From Candidatus Aminicenantota bacterium (lineage in GTDB: Bacteria; Acidobacteriota; Aminicenantia; S016-38): a stretch of DNA of 53,032 nt. Below are positions 42,044-50,154 of the stretch, in pieces. Each line of letters opens with the position of its first letter. Within the stretch, counting starts at the first letter, position 1. The translations under genes and the position numbers were made by a program. The notes under the pieces are model-generated. The model searched no databases and had not been told where the DNA came from. It saw nothing but the letters and a program-made list of their open reading frames with translations. The DNA lies in contig JALSNJ010000006.1 in the NCBI GenBank assembly GCA_026987025.1, positions 1 through 53,032 on the forward strand, written 5' to 3'.

Positions 42044-43666
42044 ATGGAGCTAAATCAGAAGGAGATAATTGAAAAAGTAAGAGAGGCCTTTGATTACCCC
42101 AATGTAAGGACCCCATCTGTGGAGGAGATGAAGGAGGAGGCCCTGAAGCACGGCACCCTCACCGAAGACGGTAGCCTGGCCTTTTACACCTCTGTGAGAA
42201 ACAGAAGCGCCAAGCTTACATATATTTATGCCGAGGACCCGAAGCTCATGAACTCCATTGAATGGACCCCTGGGAGGAAAAGGCTCCTGAAAGAACTTCC
42301 CAAGACCCTGGAACTGGTTTTTGATTACTTGAAAAAGGCTCCCCTGATCCAGCATCACAGGAACATGGGAATGAACCCGGATTTTAATCCCCACATGCAC
42401 CTTCTTTTTTCTATCGGAAGAAGGGATACCATAAGGCTTCCTTACATGTGGACCCAGTCTCTTCCCGAATACAATCCACATGTTCCCGGCCCTGAACTTT
42501 ACATGATTTACATACCGGAGTGGCAGGAGAAGGACCGTCAGATAATAGTCTTTCCGGAGATAAACCTGACCATAGTCCTGGGCACCGATTATTACGGGGA
42601 GATAAAGAAGGGGTTCCTGAGGATGGCCATGTACAGGGCCAAGGTGGATAAGGGATACCTGGGTCTTCATGCCGGAGCCAAACTTGTGAGGGTAAGGGAC
42701 AGGGAGGGGAAGCTCAAGACCTATTCTGTGCTCCTTTTTGGCCTATCCGGAACGGGAAAAACCACCCATTCCGTTCATCCCTGGGGCCTGAGGCCCGAAG
42801 AGGGGGAAAGGGTCTGGATCGTCCAGGACGATTTCGTGGCCCTTAGGCCCGATGGCTCAGCCTACGGCACGGAGATAGGTTTCTTCATAAAGACCGACGG
42901 GCTTGAACCTGAGAGTCAGCCTCTTATTTACTCCTCTGCCAGAAAACCCTCTGCGCTGCTGGAGAATGTTCTTGTGGACTGGAGGGGAAAGGTTTATTTC
43001 CAGGACCTCACCCTCACCGGGAACGGCAGGGGGATTATACAGTGGAGGGATCTGGGAGAATGGAAGTCCGAGAGCATAAATCTACCCCCACTTTCGGAGA
43101 TCGACGGGCTCGTGTTTCTTTTCATCACCAGAAGGAGCGATATCCTTCCCATGATTCAGAAGCTCTCCCCGGCCCAGGCTGCTGCCACCTTCATGTTGGG
43201 GGAGAGCATAGAAACCTCCGCCGGAGACCCTACCAGGGCTGGACAGTCCGTGAGGGTGGTGGGTACCAATCCTTTCATAGTTGGCCCGGAAGAGGAGGAG
43301 GGCAACATCTTTTATCAACTTCTCCTTGGTCTTCCCCAGGACAAGGTCCAGGCCTATTTGATGAACACCGGAAAGATAGGAGAGAGGGGAAATGACCGGG
43401 GAACTCCTTCTTATAAGATAAAAATAAAGGACAACGCAGCAGCTATAAGGGCCATACTTAAAGGTACTATAAAGTGGAAGGAGGAACCCCACTTCAGAAC
43501 CCTGATCCCGGCCCATGTTCCGGACCTGGACCTTTCCCCCTTTGAGCTTTTCAATTACTATACCCCGGGCCGGGCGGAGGAGCTTATCCAGGAGCTTCTC
43601 CAGGAGAGGAAGGAATACATGCAGAAATTTCCAGGCCTCCATCCGGATATACTGGAAGCGGTTTGA
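42044..43666 (+). CDS. pckA: Phosphoenolpyruvate carboxykinase, ATP type (divergent)
   Basis: Converts oxaloacetate to phosphoenolpyruvate for gluconeogenesis, or works in reverse for carbon fixation. In the 540-aa protein the nucleotide loop GLSGTGKT (233-240) and the GTDYYGEIKKG block (180-190) match ATP-dependent PEPCK, and a QDD motif (261-263) stands at the second metal site. The rest is diverged from E. coli PckA. The frame is open to an ATG at 42014, but AAGGAGG lies just before 42044, so I start there. It supplies PEP, which KdsA also uses. Confidence 0.85.
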   Translation: MELNQKEIIEKVREAFDYPNVRTPSVEEMKEEALKHGTLTEDGSLAFYTSVRNRSAKLTYIYAEDPKLMNSIEWTPGRKRLLKELPKTLELVFDYLKKAPLIQHHRNMGMNPDFNPHMHLLFSIGRRDTIRLPYMWTQSLPEYNPHVPGPELYMIYIPEWQEKDRQIIVFPEINLTIVLGTDYYGEIKKGFLRMAMYRAKVDKGYLGLHAGAKLVRVRDREGKLKTYSVLLFGLSGTGKTTHSVHPWGLRPEEGERVWIVQDDFVALRPDGSAYGTEIGFFIKTDGLEPESQPLIYSSARKPSALLENVLVDWRGKVYFQDLTLTGNGRGIIQWRDLGEWKSESINLPPLSEIDGLVFLFITRRSDILPMIQKLSPAQAAATFMLGESIETSAGDPTRAGQSVRVVGTNPFIVGPEEEEGNIFYQLLLGLPQDKVQAYLMNTGKIGERGNDRGTPSYKIKIKDNAAAIRAILKGTIKWKEEPHFRTLIPAHVPDLDLSPFELFNYYTPGRAEELIQELLQERKEYMQKFPGLHPDILEAV

Positions 43667-43708
43667 ACTAAAGGGAGTTTCTTTCGTATTTAATAAGAGG
43701 AGGTGAAG

Positions 43709-45211
43709 ATGAGGAAAATACTGCCCTTGCTGTTGAGCCTTGGAATTTTGTGGGCCCAGAAGGTGGACCTTAGACGGGTCGTGCTCAATGCCATGGAGAA
43801 GAACCCGGACATACTGGTGGCAAAATACAGCCCCCGCTCAGCTAAAAACATGTGGGAGGCCTCCAAGGCCCTTTTTATCCCTAAAATTTCCCTGACGGCT
43901 TCGGCCTCCAAGGACCAGCAGAAACCGTCCTCCATTTTTGAGGGAAGCTCAGAGCGGGTGGACACCGATAGGGAATCGGGGAACCTTCAGGTCCTGCAAA
44001 ACCTTCCCACCGGAGGACAGATAATTTTTTCCATAAACCAGGGCAGAAACTATACCACCAACCTCTTTTATCAGTTAAATCCCAGTTATACCACTTTCTT
44101 CCAGCTCACCCTTTCCCACCCTCTGCTCAGAAACGCCGGGATCTCTGTTACGAAGCAGAACATAATTTTGAGCAGGGTTCAGTACGAAAAGAGCCTCCTT
44201 GATTTCCAGGAACAGGTAAACTCGGTGGTCCTGGATGTGGTTCAGGCCTATTGGAATTACCTTTATTATCTTGAGGCCTACCGGGTTAAAAAGGAATCCC
44301 TCCGTTTAGCTCAGGACCTCTACCGGCAGAACCTTGAGATGGTGAAAGTAGGGAAAAAATCCCCCATTGACCTGGTGGAGGCCGAAGCAGAGGTGGAGAG
44401 CAGAAAGGCGGAACTCATAGAGGCGAGGAATCAGGTGGAAAACGCCAAGGAAAATTTGAAGTTGAAGACCGGAATGGATTTCATTCCCGACGACCCTTCC
44501 CTTCTGGAGCCCCCTAAGGTGGAGAGGGAGTCCCTGAACCTGGATTCCCTTTTAGAGTACGCCAGGGCGCACAATCCCCGAATCCTGGCGGCCAGGAAGG
44601 AGGTGGAAAGGGCTGAGTTTAACATGAAGGTAAAGGCCAACGCCCTTAAGCCAGAGCTGAACCTTCAGCTGGTGGCCTCCACCATAGGAAGGGCAGGGGA
44701 CAGGGTTCTTTACAAGGACAACAACCCCTTTTCCGGGATAGTGGTGGGAAAAATCAGCGGGAGCCCCTACGATTCTATAAACGAAGCCCTTAGGGGGGCC
44801 TACAACAGCGTAAGCCTTCAGATCAAGTATTCCATGCCAGTGAAAAGGCAAAGGGAAATTGGAGAGTACAGGGCAGCCGTGGCAGATTACTACATGGCCA
44901 GGGAATCCTACAGGAAAACCTTGGCCGAGGTGGAATTCGCCATTCGCTCCGCCTGGAGGGATGCCATGGCGGCTTATCAGAGGATGATGGCCACAAGGAA
45001 AGCCCGGGTTTTGGCGGAGAAAAAACTGGAGGCGGAGCAGGTTAAATTTTCCCAGGGGGCGTCCACCAATTACATGGTCCTCACCTATCAGAGGGACCTG
45101 GCCAATGCCAAAATAAACGAATTAAAGGCAATTCTGGATTATAATATAGCCCTTTTTAGATTAAAGAAGGAGGCCGGTCTACTACTGGATACCTTTGGCA
45201 TAAATTTTTGA
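43709..45211 (+). CDS. TolC-family outer-membrane efflux protein
   Basis: A 500-aa exported protein (signal peptide about 1-17) with two long helical hairpins in tandem, the OEP/TolC fold. Indicators are the VDLRRVVLNAMEKNPDIL opening and the repeated ALxxNPxIL-type second half (YARAHNPRILAARKEVERA). A GTG lies two codons upstream; the ATG at 43709 has AGGAGG at 5 bases. It could pair with the adaptor/ATPase set at 16157. The stop TGA is part of the next gene's -10 element. Confidence 0.88.
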   Translation: MRKILPLLLSLGILWAQKVDLRRVVLNAMEKNPDILVAKYSPRSAKNMWEASKALFIPKISLTASASKDQQKPSSIFEGSSERVDTDRESGNLQVLQNLPTGGQIIFSINQGRNYTTNLFYQLNPSYTTFFQLTLSHPLLRNAGISVTKQNIILSRVQYEKSLLDFQEQVNSVVLDVVQAYWNYLYYLEAYRVKKESLRLAQDLYRQNLEMVKVGKKSPIDLVEAEAEVESRKAELIEARNQVENAKENLKLKTGMDFIPDDPSLLEPPKVERESLNLDSLLEYARAHNPRILAARKEVERAEFNMKVKANALKPELNLQLVASTIGRAGDRVLYKDNNPFSGIVVGKISGSPYDSINEALRGAYNSVSLQIKYSMPVKRQREIGEYRAAVADYYMARESYRKTLAEVEFAIRSAWRDAMAAYQRMMATRKARVLAEKKLEAEQVKFSQGASTNYMVLTYQRDLANAKINELKAILDYNIALFRLKKEAGLLLDTFGINF

Positions 45212-45217
45212 TAAAAT
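45209..45217 (+). promoter_or_regulatory. Extended -10 promoter of the CcdA-thioredoxin gene
   Basis: TGATAAAAT, 9 bases before the ATG at 45227. Its TGA is the stop codon of the TolC-like gene. No Shine-Dalgarno sequence follows. Confidence 0.6.
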
Positions 45218-45226
45218 AACTCTTCC

Positions 45227-46351
45227 ATGGAAGTTTCCTTAGGGGTTATATTTATAGCCGGTTTTTTGACCTTTTTCACCCCCTGTATTCTGCCCCTCCT
45301 TCCTGTTTATATTTCCCTTTTAGTGGGGGAGGAGGTGGAGGAGATTCTGAAGAAAAGGCGGAAGAAATTATCCCTGTTCCTTAACAGCATCTTTTTTCTC
45401 CTGGGGCTTTCCGTGGTTTTCGTCCTCCTGGGCATGTCCGCCACAGCTCTGGGGGCCTTTTTCCTGAAAAACAAAGATGTCCTTCGGGGCCTGGGGGGCC
45501 TGTTGATATTCCTTTTCGGGCTAAAGTTTCTGGGTTATCTGAATATGGACCTTCTGGATTACGAAAGGAGGTTGAGCGCAGGAAAGATAGACACCGGATT
45601 GGGCCTTCTAAACTCTTTCTTGATCGGTTTTTTCTTCGCCTTCGGCTGGTCCCCCTGCTTAGGGCCGGTGCTCGGTTCCATCCTTACCTATACCGCGGTC
45701 TCCACCGTTAAACCTGTTAAGGGGGCCCTTTACTTGGCCGTCTATTCCCTGGGGTTTTCCCTTCCCATGATAGCCCTGGCCCTTTTCGTTGGACCCTTTC
45801 TTAAATTCCTTAAAAAAGCCAGAGGCTGGATACCCAGGGTGGAGAAGGCCATGGGGGCCATTTTAGCTATAATGGGGGTTTTGCTGATTATTAACAGGGC
45901 TTCCTGGCTGGAGGTAAACCTACAGCTTCCCCGCAAAAATCCTCCCAAGGAGGTTTGCACTGCCCAGGGCGTATGCGAAGCGCCTTCTCTTCCCCCGGCC
46001 CTTCCCGCCTCCCAGGGGCTTAAGCTCCCCCGGGGTGTTCCCGTTATCCTTGAATTTTATAGTCCCAAGTGCACCGTTTGCATGAAGATGGTGCCCATCG
46101 TTAATGCCCTTAAAAAGGAATGCCAGGGTGAAAATTTCCTCTTCGTGGAGGTGGATGTTACTTCGCCCCAGGCCCAGGACCTGGTGAAGAGGTTTGGTAT
46201 CTTCGGAACTCCTACCTTCGTCTTCCTCAAGAAGGACGGAAAGGAGGCCGCCAGATTGCTGGGCTATCAGGAGTTAAGCACCATGGTTAAAACCCTTAAA
46301 GCCATAGTTCCAAACGGGAAGTGCAGGTATTTTACCGGGCTTTCTAAATAA
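45227..46351 (+). CDS. CcdA/DsbD-type membrane electron carrier fused to thioredoxin
   Basis: Carries reducing power across the inner membrane to the periplasm. The 374-aa protein has a six-helix CcdA-like domain with the two key cysteines Cys20 (FFTPCILPLLP) and Cys144 (WSPCLGP), then a linker, then a thioredoxin fold with CTVC (282-285) and cis-Pro in FGTPTF. The linker holds an extra pair, Cys244 and Cys250. The N-terminal DsbD alpha domain is missing, so it resembles a CcdA-Trx fusion. The 3' end overlaps the convergent RDD gene by 8 bases. Confidence 0.88.
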   Translation: MEVSLGVIFIAGFLTFFTPCILPLLPVYISLLVGEEVEEILKKRRKKLSLFLNSIFFLLGLSVVFVLLGMSATALGAFFLKNKDVLRGLGGLLIFLFGLKFLGYLNMDLLDYERRLSAGKIDTGLGLLNSFLIGFFFAFGWSPCLGPVLGSILTYTAVSTVKPVKGALYLAVYSLGFSLPMIALALFVGPFLKFLKKARGWIPRVEKAMGAILAIMGVLLIINRASWLEVNLQLPRKNPPKEVCTAQGVCEAPSLPPALPASQGLKLPRGVPVILEFYSPKCTVCMKMVPIVNALKKECQGENFLFVEVDVTSPQAQDLVKRFGIFGTPTFVFLKKDGKEAARLLGYQELSTMVKTLKAIVPNGKCRYFTGLSK

Positions 46352-46778
46352 GAGAGTAAGATCTGTTGAAGAGCAGTTGCTCTCCGGTAAGATTTTCCTC
46401 CAGCAGGAAGACCAGGATCAGATTGAGGGGGACCATGGTAAAGAGAGTTTTAACCAGGGAAAATAGGGCTGCCTCCCAGAGGGAAAAGTTTTCAGGATAA
46501 ATCTTCAAGCCCGTGAGGCTGTCGGCTAAGGTTTTTCCCAGAAGGAAGTAGCCCAGGAAATAATAGGAAAACAAAAGGGTTCCAGTATAAATCAAAAAAG
46601 ACAAAAGGAAGGAGGGGGAAAGGGCCGGTTTAATTGAATAAACCGGAAACCACAATAGGGGAACCACAAAGGCCACCTCCACAAAGGATGCCAGAGCCCT
46701 TCTTTTGAGCGAAGCCCTCAGGAATCCTGATTCCGATTCCGGGGGCTCAAAAAGCGGTGCAGTATCCGGTCTTTCCAC
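46344..46778 (-). CDS. RDD-family membrane protein
   Basis: A 144-aa protein with about three membrane helices. It shows the RDD pattern: RALASFVEVAF at the first helix and GKTLADSLTGLKI after the second. Function is unknown; some members transport ions. The start is a GTG at 46778, with TGTTAAAAT ending 7 bases before it and no Shine-Dalgarno sequence, so a leaderless GTG start is predicted. Confidence 0.75.
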   Translation of the reverse strand: MERPDTAPLFEPPESESGFLRASLKRRALASFVEVAFVVPLLWFPVYSIKPALSPSFLLSFLIYTGTLLFSYYFLGYFLLGKTLADSLTGLKIYPENFSLWEAALFSLVKTLFTMVPLNLILVFLLEENLTGEQLLFNRSYSLI

Positions 46779-46785
46779 AGGTTCT

Positions 46786-46794
46786 ATTTTAACA
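46786..46794 (-). promoter_or_regulatory. Extended -10 promoter of the RDD gene
   Basis: TGTTAAAAT on the minus strand, 7 bases before the GTG start. Confidence 0.6.
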
Positions 46795-46802
46795 GGAAAA
46801 AC

Positions 46803-46811
46803 TGTTAGAAT
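46803..46811 (+). promoter_or_regulatory. Extended -10 promoter of the PASTA gene
   Basis: TGTTAGAAT, 8 bases before the ATG at 46820. Only 8 bases separate it from the opposite-facing RDD element. Confidence 0.6.
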
Positions 46812-46819
46812 ATAAACCC

Positions 46820-47530
46820 ATGGGCAAAAAGATAACGGCTTTTCTGCTTTATTCAGGGGTTTTCCTGGCCTCGGCGGCCCTTTCTGCGGTGATTACCTTT
46901 GCCCTGACCATAAGGGGAGGAAGGGTTTATGTGCCCAAGTTAACGGGGCTTAAGCTGGAGGAGGCCCGGCTTCAGGCCAGGAGTCTGGGGCTGGAAGTAA
47001 AGGTAGTGGCTCGCCTCCAGGAGGAGGGAATGGAACCCGGAATTGTTCTTTCTCAGGAGCCCTTTCCAGGGATGGAAATAAAAAGGGGAGGGGAGATACA
47101 GGTGGCGGTCTCCGAGGGAACTGAGAGGGTGAAGCTGCCGGATTTCAGGGGGAAAAAGGTGGAGGAGGTGAGAATGGAGCTGGAGGACCTGGGGTTGGAA
47201 ATTGGCAACATTACTCGGATCTTCTATCCTGGCCTGGAAGGCCCTTCTGTAATGGCCCAGTTCCCCCGGGGAGGGGAGGAAGTCCCCCGGGGAGGGTATG
47301 TGGACCTATTGGTGGGTTTGCCCCTGGAAGAAGCCTTCGTTATGCCGGATTTTATAGGGAAGTCCTTTGAGCTTGTCCAGGCAAGGCTCATATCCCTGGG
47401 TTTCAGGGTCGCTCCGGCCAAGTTTGTGGATTACCCTGGGTGGGAACCGGGGATAATAGTTCAGCAACTTCCTTTTCCGGGTTATAAAATAACAAAAGGC
47501 CAGGAAATTACCTTTAAGGTGACCAGATGA
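46820..47530 (+). CDS. PASTA-domain protein
   Basis: A 236-aa protein with one N-terminal membrane helix (about 7-30) and three PASTA domains (about 37-103, 104-170 and 171-236), each opening with a P-x-(L/F)-x-G motif such as VPKLTGLKLEEA. PASTA domains bind peptidoglycan fragments or beta-lactams. Usually they belong to Ser/Thr kinases or penicillin-binding proteins, but here neither is fused. The stop overlaps rpe by ATGA. Confidence 0.88.
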   Translation: MGKKITAFLLYSGVFLASAALSAVITFALTIRGGRVYVPKLTGLKLEEARLQARSLGLEVKVVARLQEEGMEPGIVLSQEPFPGMEIKRGGEIQVAVSEGTERVKLPDFRGKKVEEVRMELEDLGLEIGNITRIFYPGLEGPSVMAQFPRGGEEVPRGGYVDLLVGLPLEEAFVMPDFIGKSFELVQARLISLGFRVAPAKFVDYPGWEPGIIVQQLPFPGYKITKGQEITFKVTR

Positions 47531-48177
47531 AGGAAATAGCCCCCTCCCTCCTTTCAGCCGATTTGCTTAACCTTGCTTCCTCAATAGAAAGGGTAAGGGA
47601 CCGGATAAAGATTTTACACCTGGACATAATGGACGGCCACTTCGTTCCCAATTTAACCTTCGGTCCCTTCTTCGCTGAGGCCATAAAGGAGAAGTTTCCC
47701 GGCCTGAGGCTGGATGTCCATCTGATGGTTTCCAGGCCAGAGGAGGTAATTCCCTGGTTTTTAGAGGCCGGGGTGGACTGGCTTTCCTTCCACCTTGAAG
47801 CCACCTTTCACCATCATCGTCTTTTAATGAAGATAAAAGAAGGTGGAGTCAAGGCCGGCCTTGCGCTGAATCCTTCCACCCCCCTTTGCCTTCTGGGGCC
47901 TTCCCTTCCTTATGTGGACTTCGTTCTCCTGCTCACCGTCAACCCTGGTTTTGGAGGACAGGCCTTTATAGAGGAAGGCCTGGGGAAAATAGCCCGGCTC
48001 AGGGAAATGAGGGAGACGGGCGGATACAGTTTCCTCATAGAAGTGGATGGGGGGATAAAGAGGGAAAACATACGGAGGATAGCGGAGGCAGGTGCAGATG
48101 TCCTGGTGGCAGGGAGCGCTGTTTTTTCCGGCGACCCCCTTAGGAATCTCCTGTACCTGAAGGAGGAGCTGAAATGA
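47527..48177 (+). CDS. rpe: Ribulose-phosphate 3-epimerase
   Basis: Interconverts ribulose-5- and xylulose-5-phosphate. The 216-aa barrel shows IAPSLLSAD, LHLDIMDGHFVPNLTFGP (metal ligands His31 and Asp33), TVNPGFGGQ and EVDGGI. Its substrate ribulose-5-phosphate is also the substrate of KdsD. Often paired with PASTA-domain genes. Confidence 0.96.
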   Translation: MKEIAPSLLSADLLNLASSIERVRDRIKILHLDIMDGHFVPNLTFGPFFAEAIKEKFPGLRLDVHLMVSRPEEVIPWFLEAGVDWLSFHLEATFHHHRLLMKIKEGGVKAGLALNPSTPLCLLGPSLPYVDFVLLLTVNPGFGGQAFIEEGLGKIARLREMRETGGYSFLIEVDGGIKRENIRRIAEAGADVLVAGSAVFSGDPLRNLLYLKEELK

Positions 48178-49115
48178 GGGCCGTGGTCACCGGTGCGGCG
48201 GGTTTCATAGGTTCCCATCTCTGCCAGCGATTGCTTTCCCTGGGCTGGGAGGTGGTGGGGGTGGACTGCTTCAGGGATTATTACAGCCCGGATATCAAAA
48301 GAAGAAACCTTAAGGAATGCCTTTCCCATCCATCCTTCTTCCTGGTGGGGGAAGACCTGGCCCTTTCCAATTTTAGTTTTCTCCAAAGGGGGGATTACAT
48401 ATTCCACTTAGCGGCACAGCCCGGGGTAAGGAAGAGCTGGGGAAGGGAGTTCAGTTTTTATGTGCAGGATAATATACTGGCGACCCAGAGGCTACTGGAG
48501 GCCTCCCTGCAGAAGGGAATCTCTCTCTTTTTATTTGCTTCCAGCTCCTCGGTTTATGGGAACTCTCCTGATTTTCCACTGAGGGAGGAGGCCAGGCCTT
48601 TGCCCTTTTCTCCTTACGGGGTTACCAAATTGGCGGCCGAGAACCTTGTTCGTCTTTATTACGAGAACTTCTCCCTCCCCGCTGTTAGCCTGAGGTTTTT
48701 TACCGTCTTTGGCCCAAGGCAGAGGCCAGATATGGCCTTCCATAGAGCGTTAAAGGCCATTTTAACCGGGGGAGAATTCACCGTTTACGGCGACGGTAAT
48801 CAGGTGAGGGATTTTACTCATGTGGAGGATATTGTGGAGGGCCTCATCAGGGCCCTGGAAGGTGCCAGGGTGGGGGAAGTTTACAACCTGGGCAGCGGCA
48901 GGGAGGTTACCCTCAGTCAGGCCCTGGGGGCCATGGAGAGGGTTACCGGCAGGAAGATAAGGCTTAAGTTTGTGGAAGCGGCCAAGGGGGATGTGAGGAA
49001 AACCCTGGCGGATATAACCAAGGCCAGGAAGGATTTCGGATATGAACCAAGAAAAACACTGGAGGAAGGAATTGAGCAGGAGTGGAATTGGATTAGGTCT
49101 CTTTATGGCGATTAG
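48174..49115 (+). CDS. NAD-dependent sugar-nucleotide epimerase/dehydratase
   Basis: A 313-aa extended short-chain dehydrogenase. The NAD motif TGAAGFIGS (6-14), SSSVYG (about 124-129) and catalytic Tyr148-x3-Lys152 are clear. The best resemblance is to UDP-glucuronate or UDP-glucose 4-epimerases (DCFRDYYSPDIKRRNL is typical of the former). It likely makes a surface-polysaccharide precursor. The ATG overlaps the rpe stop (ATGA). Confidence 0.88.
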   Translation: MRAVVTGAAGFIGSHLCQRLLSLGWEVVGVDCFRDYYSPDIKRRNLKECLSHPSFFLVGEDLALSNFSFLQRGDYIFHLAAQPGVRKSWGREFSFYVQDNILATQRLLEASLQKGISLFLFASSSSVYGNSPDFPLREEARPLPFSPYGVTKLAAENLVRLYYENFSLPAVSLRFFTVFGPRQRPDMAFHRALKAILTGGEFTVYGDGNQVRDFTHVEDIVEGLIRALEGARVGEVYNLGSGREVTLSQALGAMERVTGRKIRLKFVEAAKGDVRKTLADITKARKDFGYEPRKTLEEGIEQEWNWIRSLYGD

Positions 49116-49863
49116 CATTGTGCTGGCGGGATGCGGAGGGAAGAAGGGTCAGCTTTTCCCGGAAAAGTCCACGGCCCCTCAGCTTTATAAAATAGGAAAG
49201 GAGTATTTGAAGAAGAAAAAATACGATGAAGCCAGAAAGGTCTTTTCCACCCTCATAAGGGTTTATCCAAAAAGCAAATACGCTGCCAGAGCCAAGCTGG
49301 GCATAGCCGACTCCTATTTCAAAAAGGGGGATATTGCCTCCCTTACCCTGGCTTACAACGAATACAGGGAATTTATTTCCCTTTACCCTTACCATCCCAA
49401 GGCGGCCTACGCTCAGTTTATGATGGGCATGTGTTATTTCAAGCAGATGCACAAGCCCGGAAGGGACCAGACCAACACCCTTTTAGCCATCCAGGAATTT
49501 AAGAAGGTGGTGGATAAATACCCCGAGACCAAGGAGGCCCAGGAAGCCAGGGCCAAAATAGAAAGGTGCAGGCAGAATTACGCTGCACACCTCCTCCACA
49601 TAGCCCGATTTTACTTCCACATAAAGAAGTGGCTGGGGGCTTCCTGGAGGTTGGAGGAGATCGTGAGGAATTATCCTGATTTCAGGGGCATGGCTGAAGT
49701 TTATTACAAATACGGAGTAAGCCTTTATAATCTGGGGAAAAGGGGGGAGGGTAAGGCTTATCTTTCCAAGGTTATAACGGATTATCCAAGAACAAAATGG
49801 GCTAAAAAAGCCCGGAAATTCCTGGAAAAGGAGGCCAAACATGAAGGAAGAACTTCTAAATAG
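49072..49863 (+). CDS. bamD: Outer-membrane assembly lipoprotein BamD
   Basis: Lipoprotein of the beta-barrel assembly machine, about 263 aa, made of five TPR-like units (for example YLKKKKYDEARKVFSTLI, and ending KVITDYPRTKWAKKARKFLE). I start at the TTG at 49072, with GGAGG about 6 bases before it, which gives a normal signal with lipobox VLAGC and Cys21. An ATG at 49042 would add ten residues, and one at 49105 would leave the signal too short. It overlaps the epimerase by 44 bases. It implies a BamA-type barrel elsewhere. Confidence 0.85.
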   Translation: MSRSGIGLGLFMAISIVLAGCGGKKGQLFPEKSTAPQLYKIGKEYLKKKKYDEARKVFSTLIRVYPKSKYAARAKLGIADSYFKKGDIASLTLAYNEYREFISLYPYHPKAAYAQFMMGMCYFKQMHKPGRDQTNTLLAIQEFKKVVDKYPETKEAQEARAKIERCRQNYAAHLLHIARFYFHIKKWLGASWRLEEIVRNYPDFRGMAEVYYKYGVSLYNLGKRGEGKAYLSKVITDYPRTKWAKKARKFLEKEAKHEGRTSK

Positions 49864-50149
49864 GATAATCCAGGCCCTCAAGGGCATAATTGACCCGGAA
49901 GTGGGGATAAGCCTCTACGATCTGGGGCTTTTTTACTCCATTGACGCCGACGAGGAGGGCAAGGTAACTATAAAAATGACCCTTACCGCCGTAGGGTGTC
50001 CTCTACAACAGAGGTTTGTGGAAGAGGTGAGGGAAAAGGTTTCCCAGGTTGAAGGGGTAAAGGCCGTGGATGTGGAACTCGTCTTTGACCCGCCCTGGAA
50101 CCCTTCCATGATGAGCGAAGAGGCCAAGAAGCGCTTCGGTATAACCTGA
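49841..50149 (+). CDS. MIP18-family iron-sulfur assembly protein (SufT/DUF59)
   Basis: A 102-aa protein with the DPEVGISLYDLGL motif and the single conserved Cys in MTLTAVGCPLQQ typical of DUF59. Family members help load iron-sulfur clusters. It overlaps bamD by 23 bases, and tatD starts 5 bases after it. Confidence 0.9.
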   Translation: MKEELLNRIIQALKGIIDPEVGISLYDLGLFYSIDADEEGKVTIKMTLTAVGCPLQQRFVEEVREKVSQVEGVKAVDVELVFDPPWNPSMMSEEAKKRFGIT

Positions 50150-50154
50150 GGGGA

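Noticed and set aside
42050-42670. 206-codon minus-strand open frame in the PEP carboxykinase gene
   Set aside because: Opposite frame of a gene with clear motifs; no start signal.
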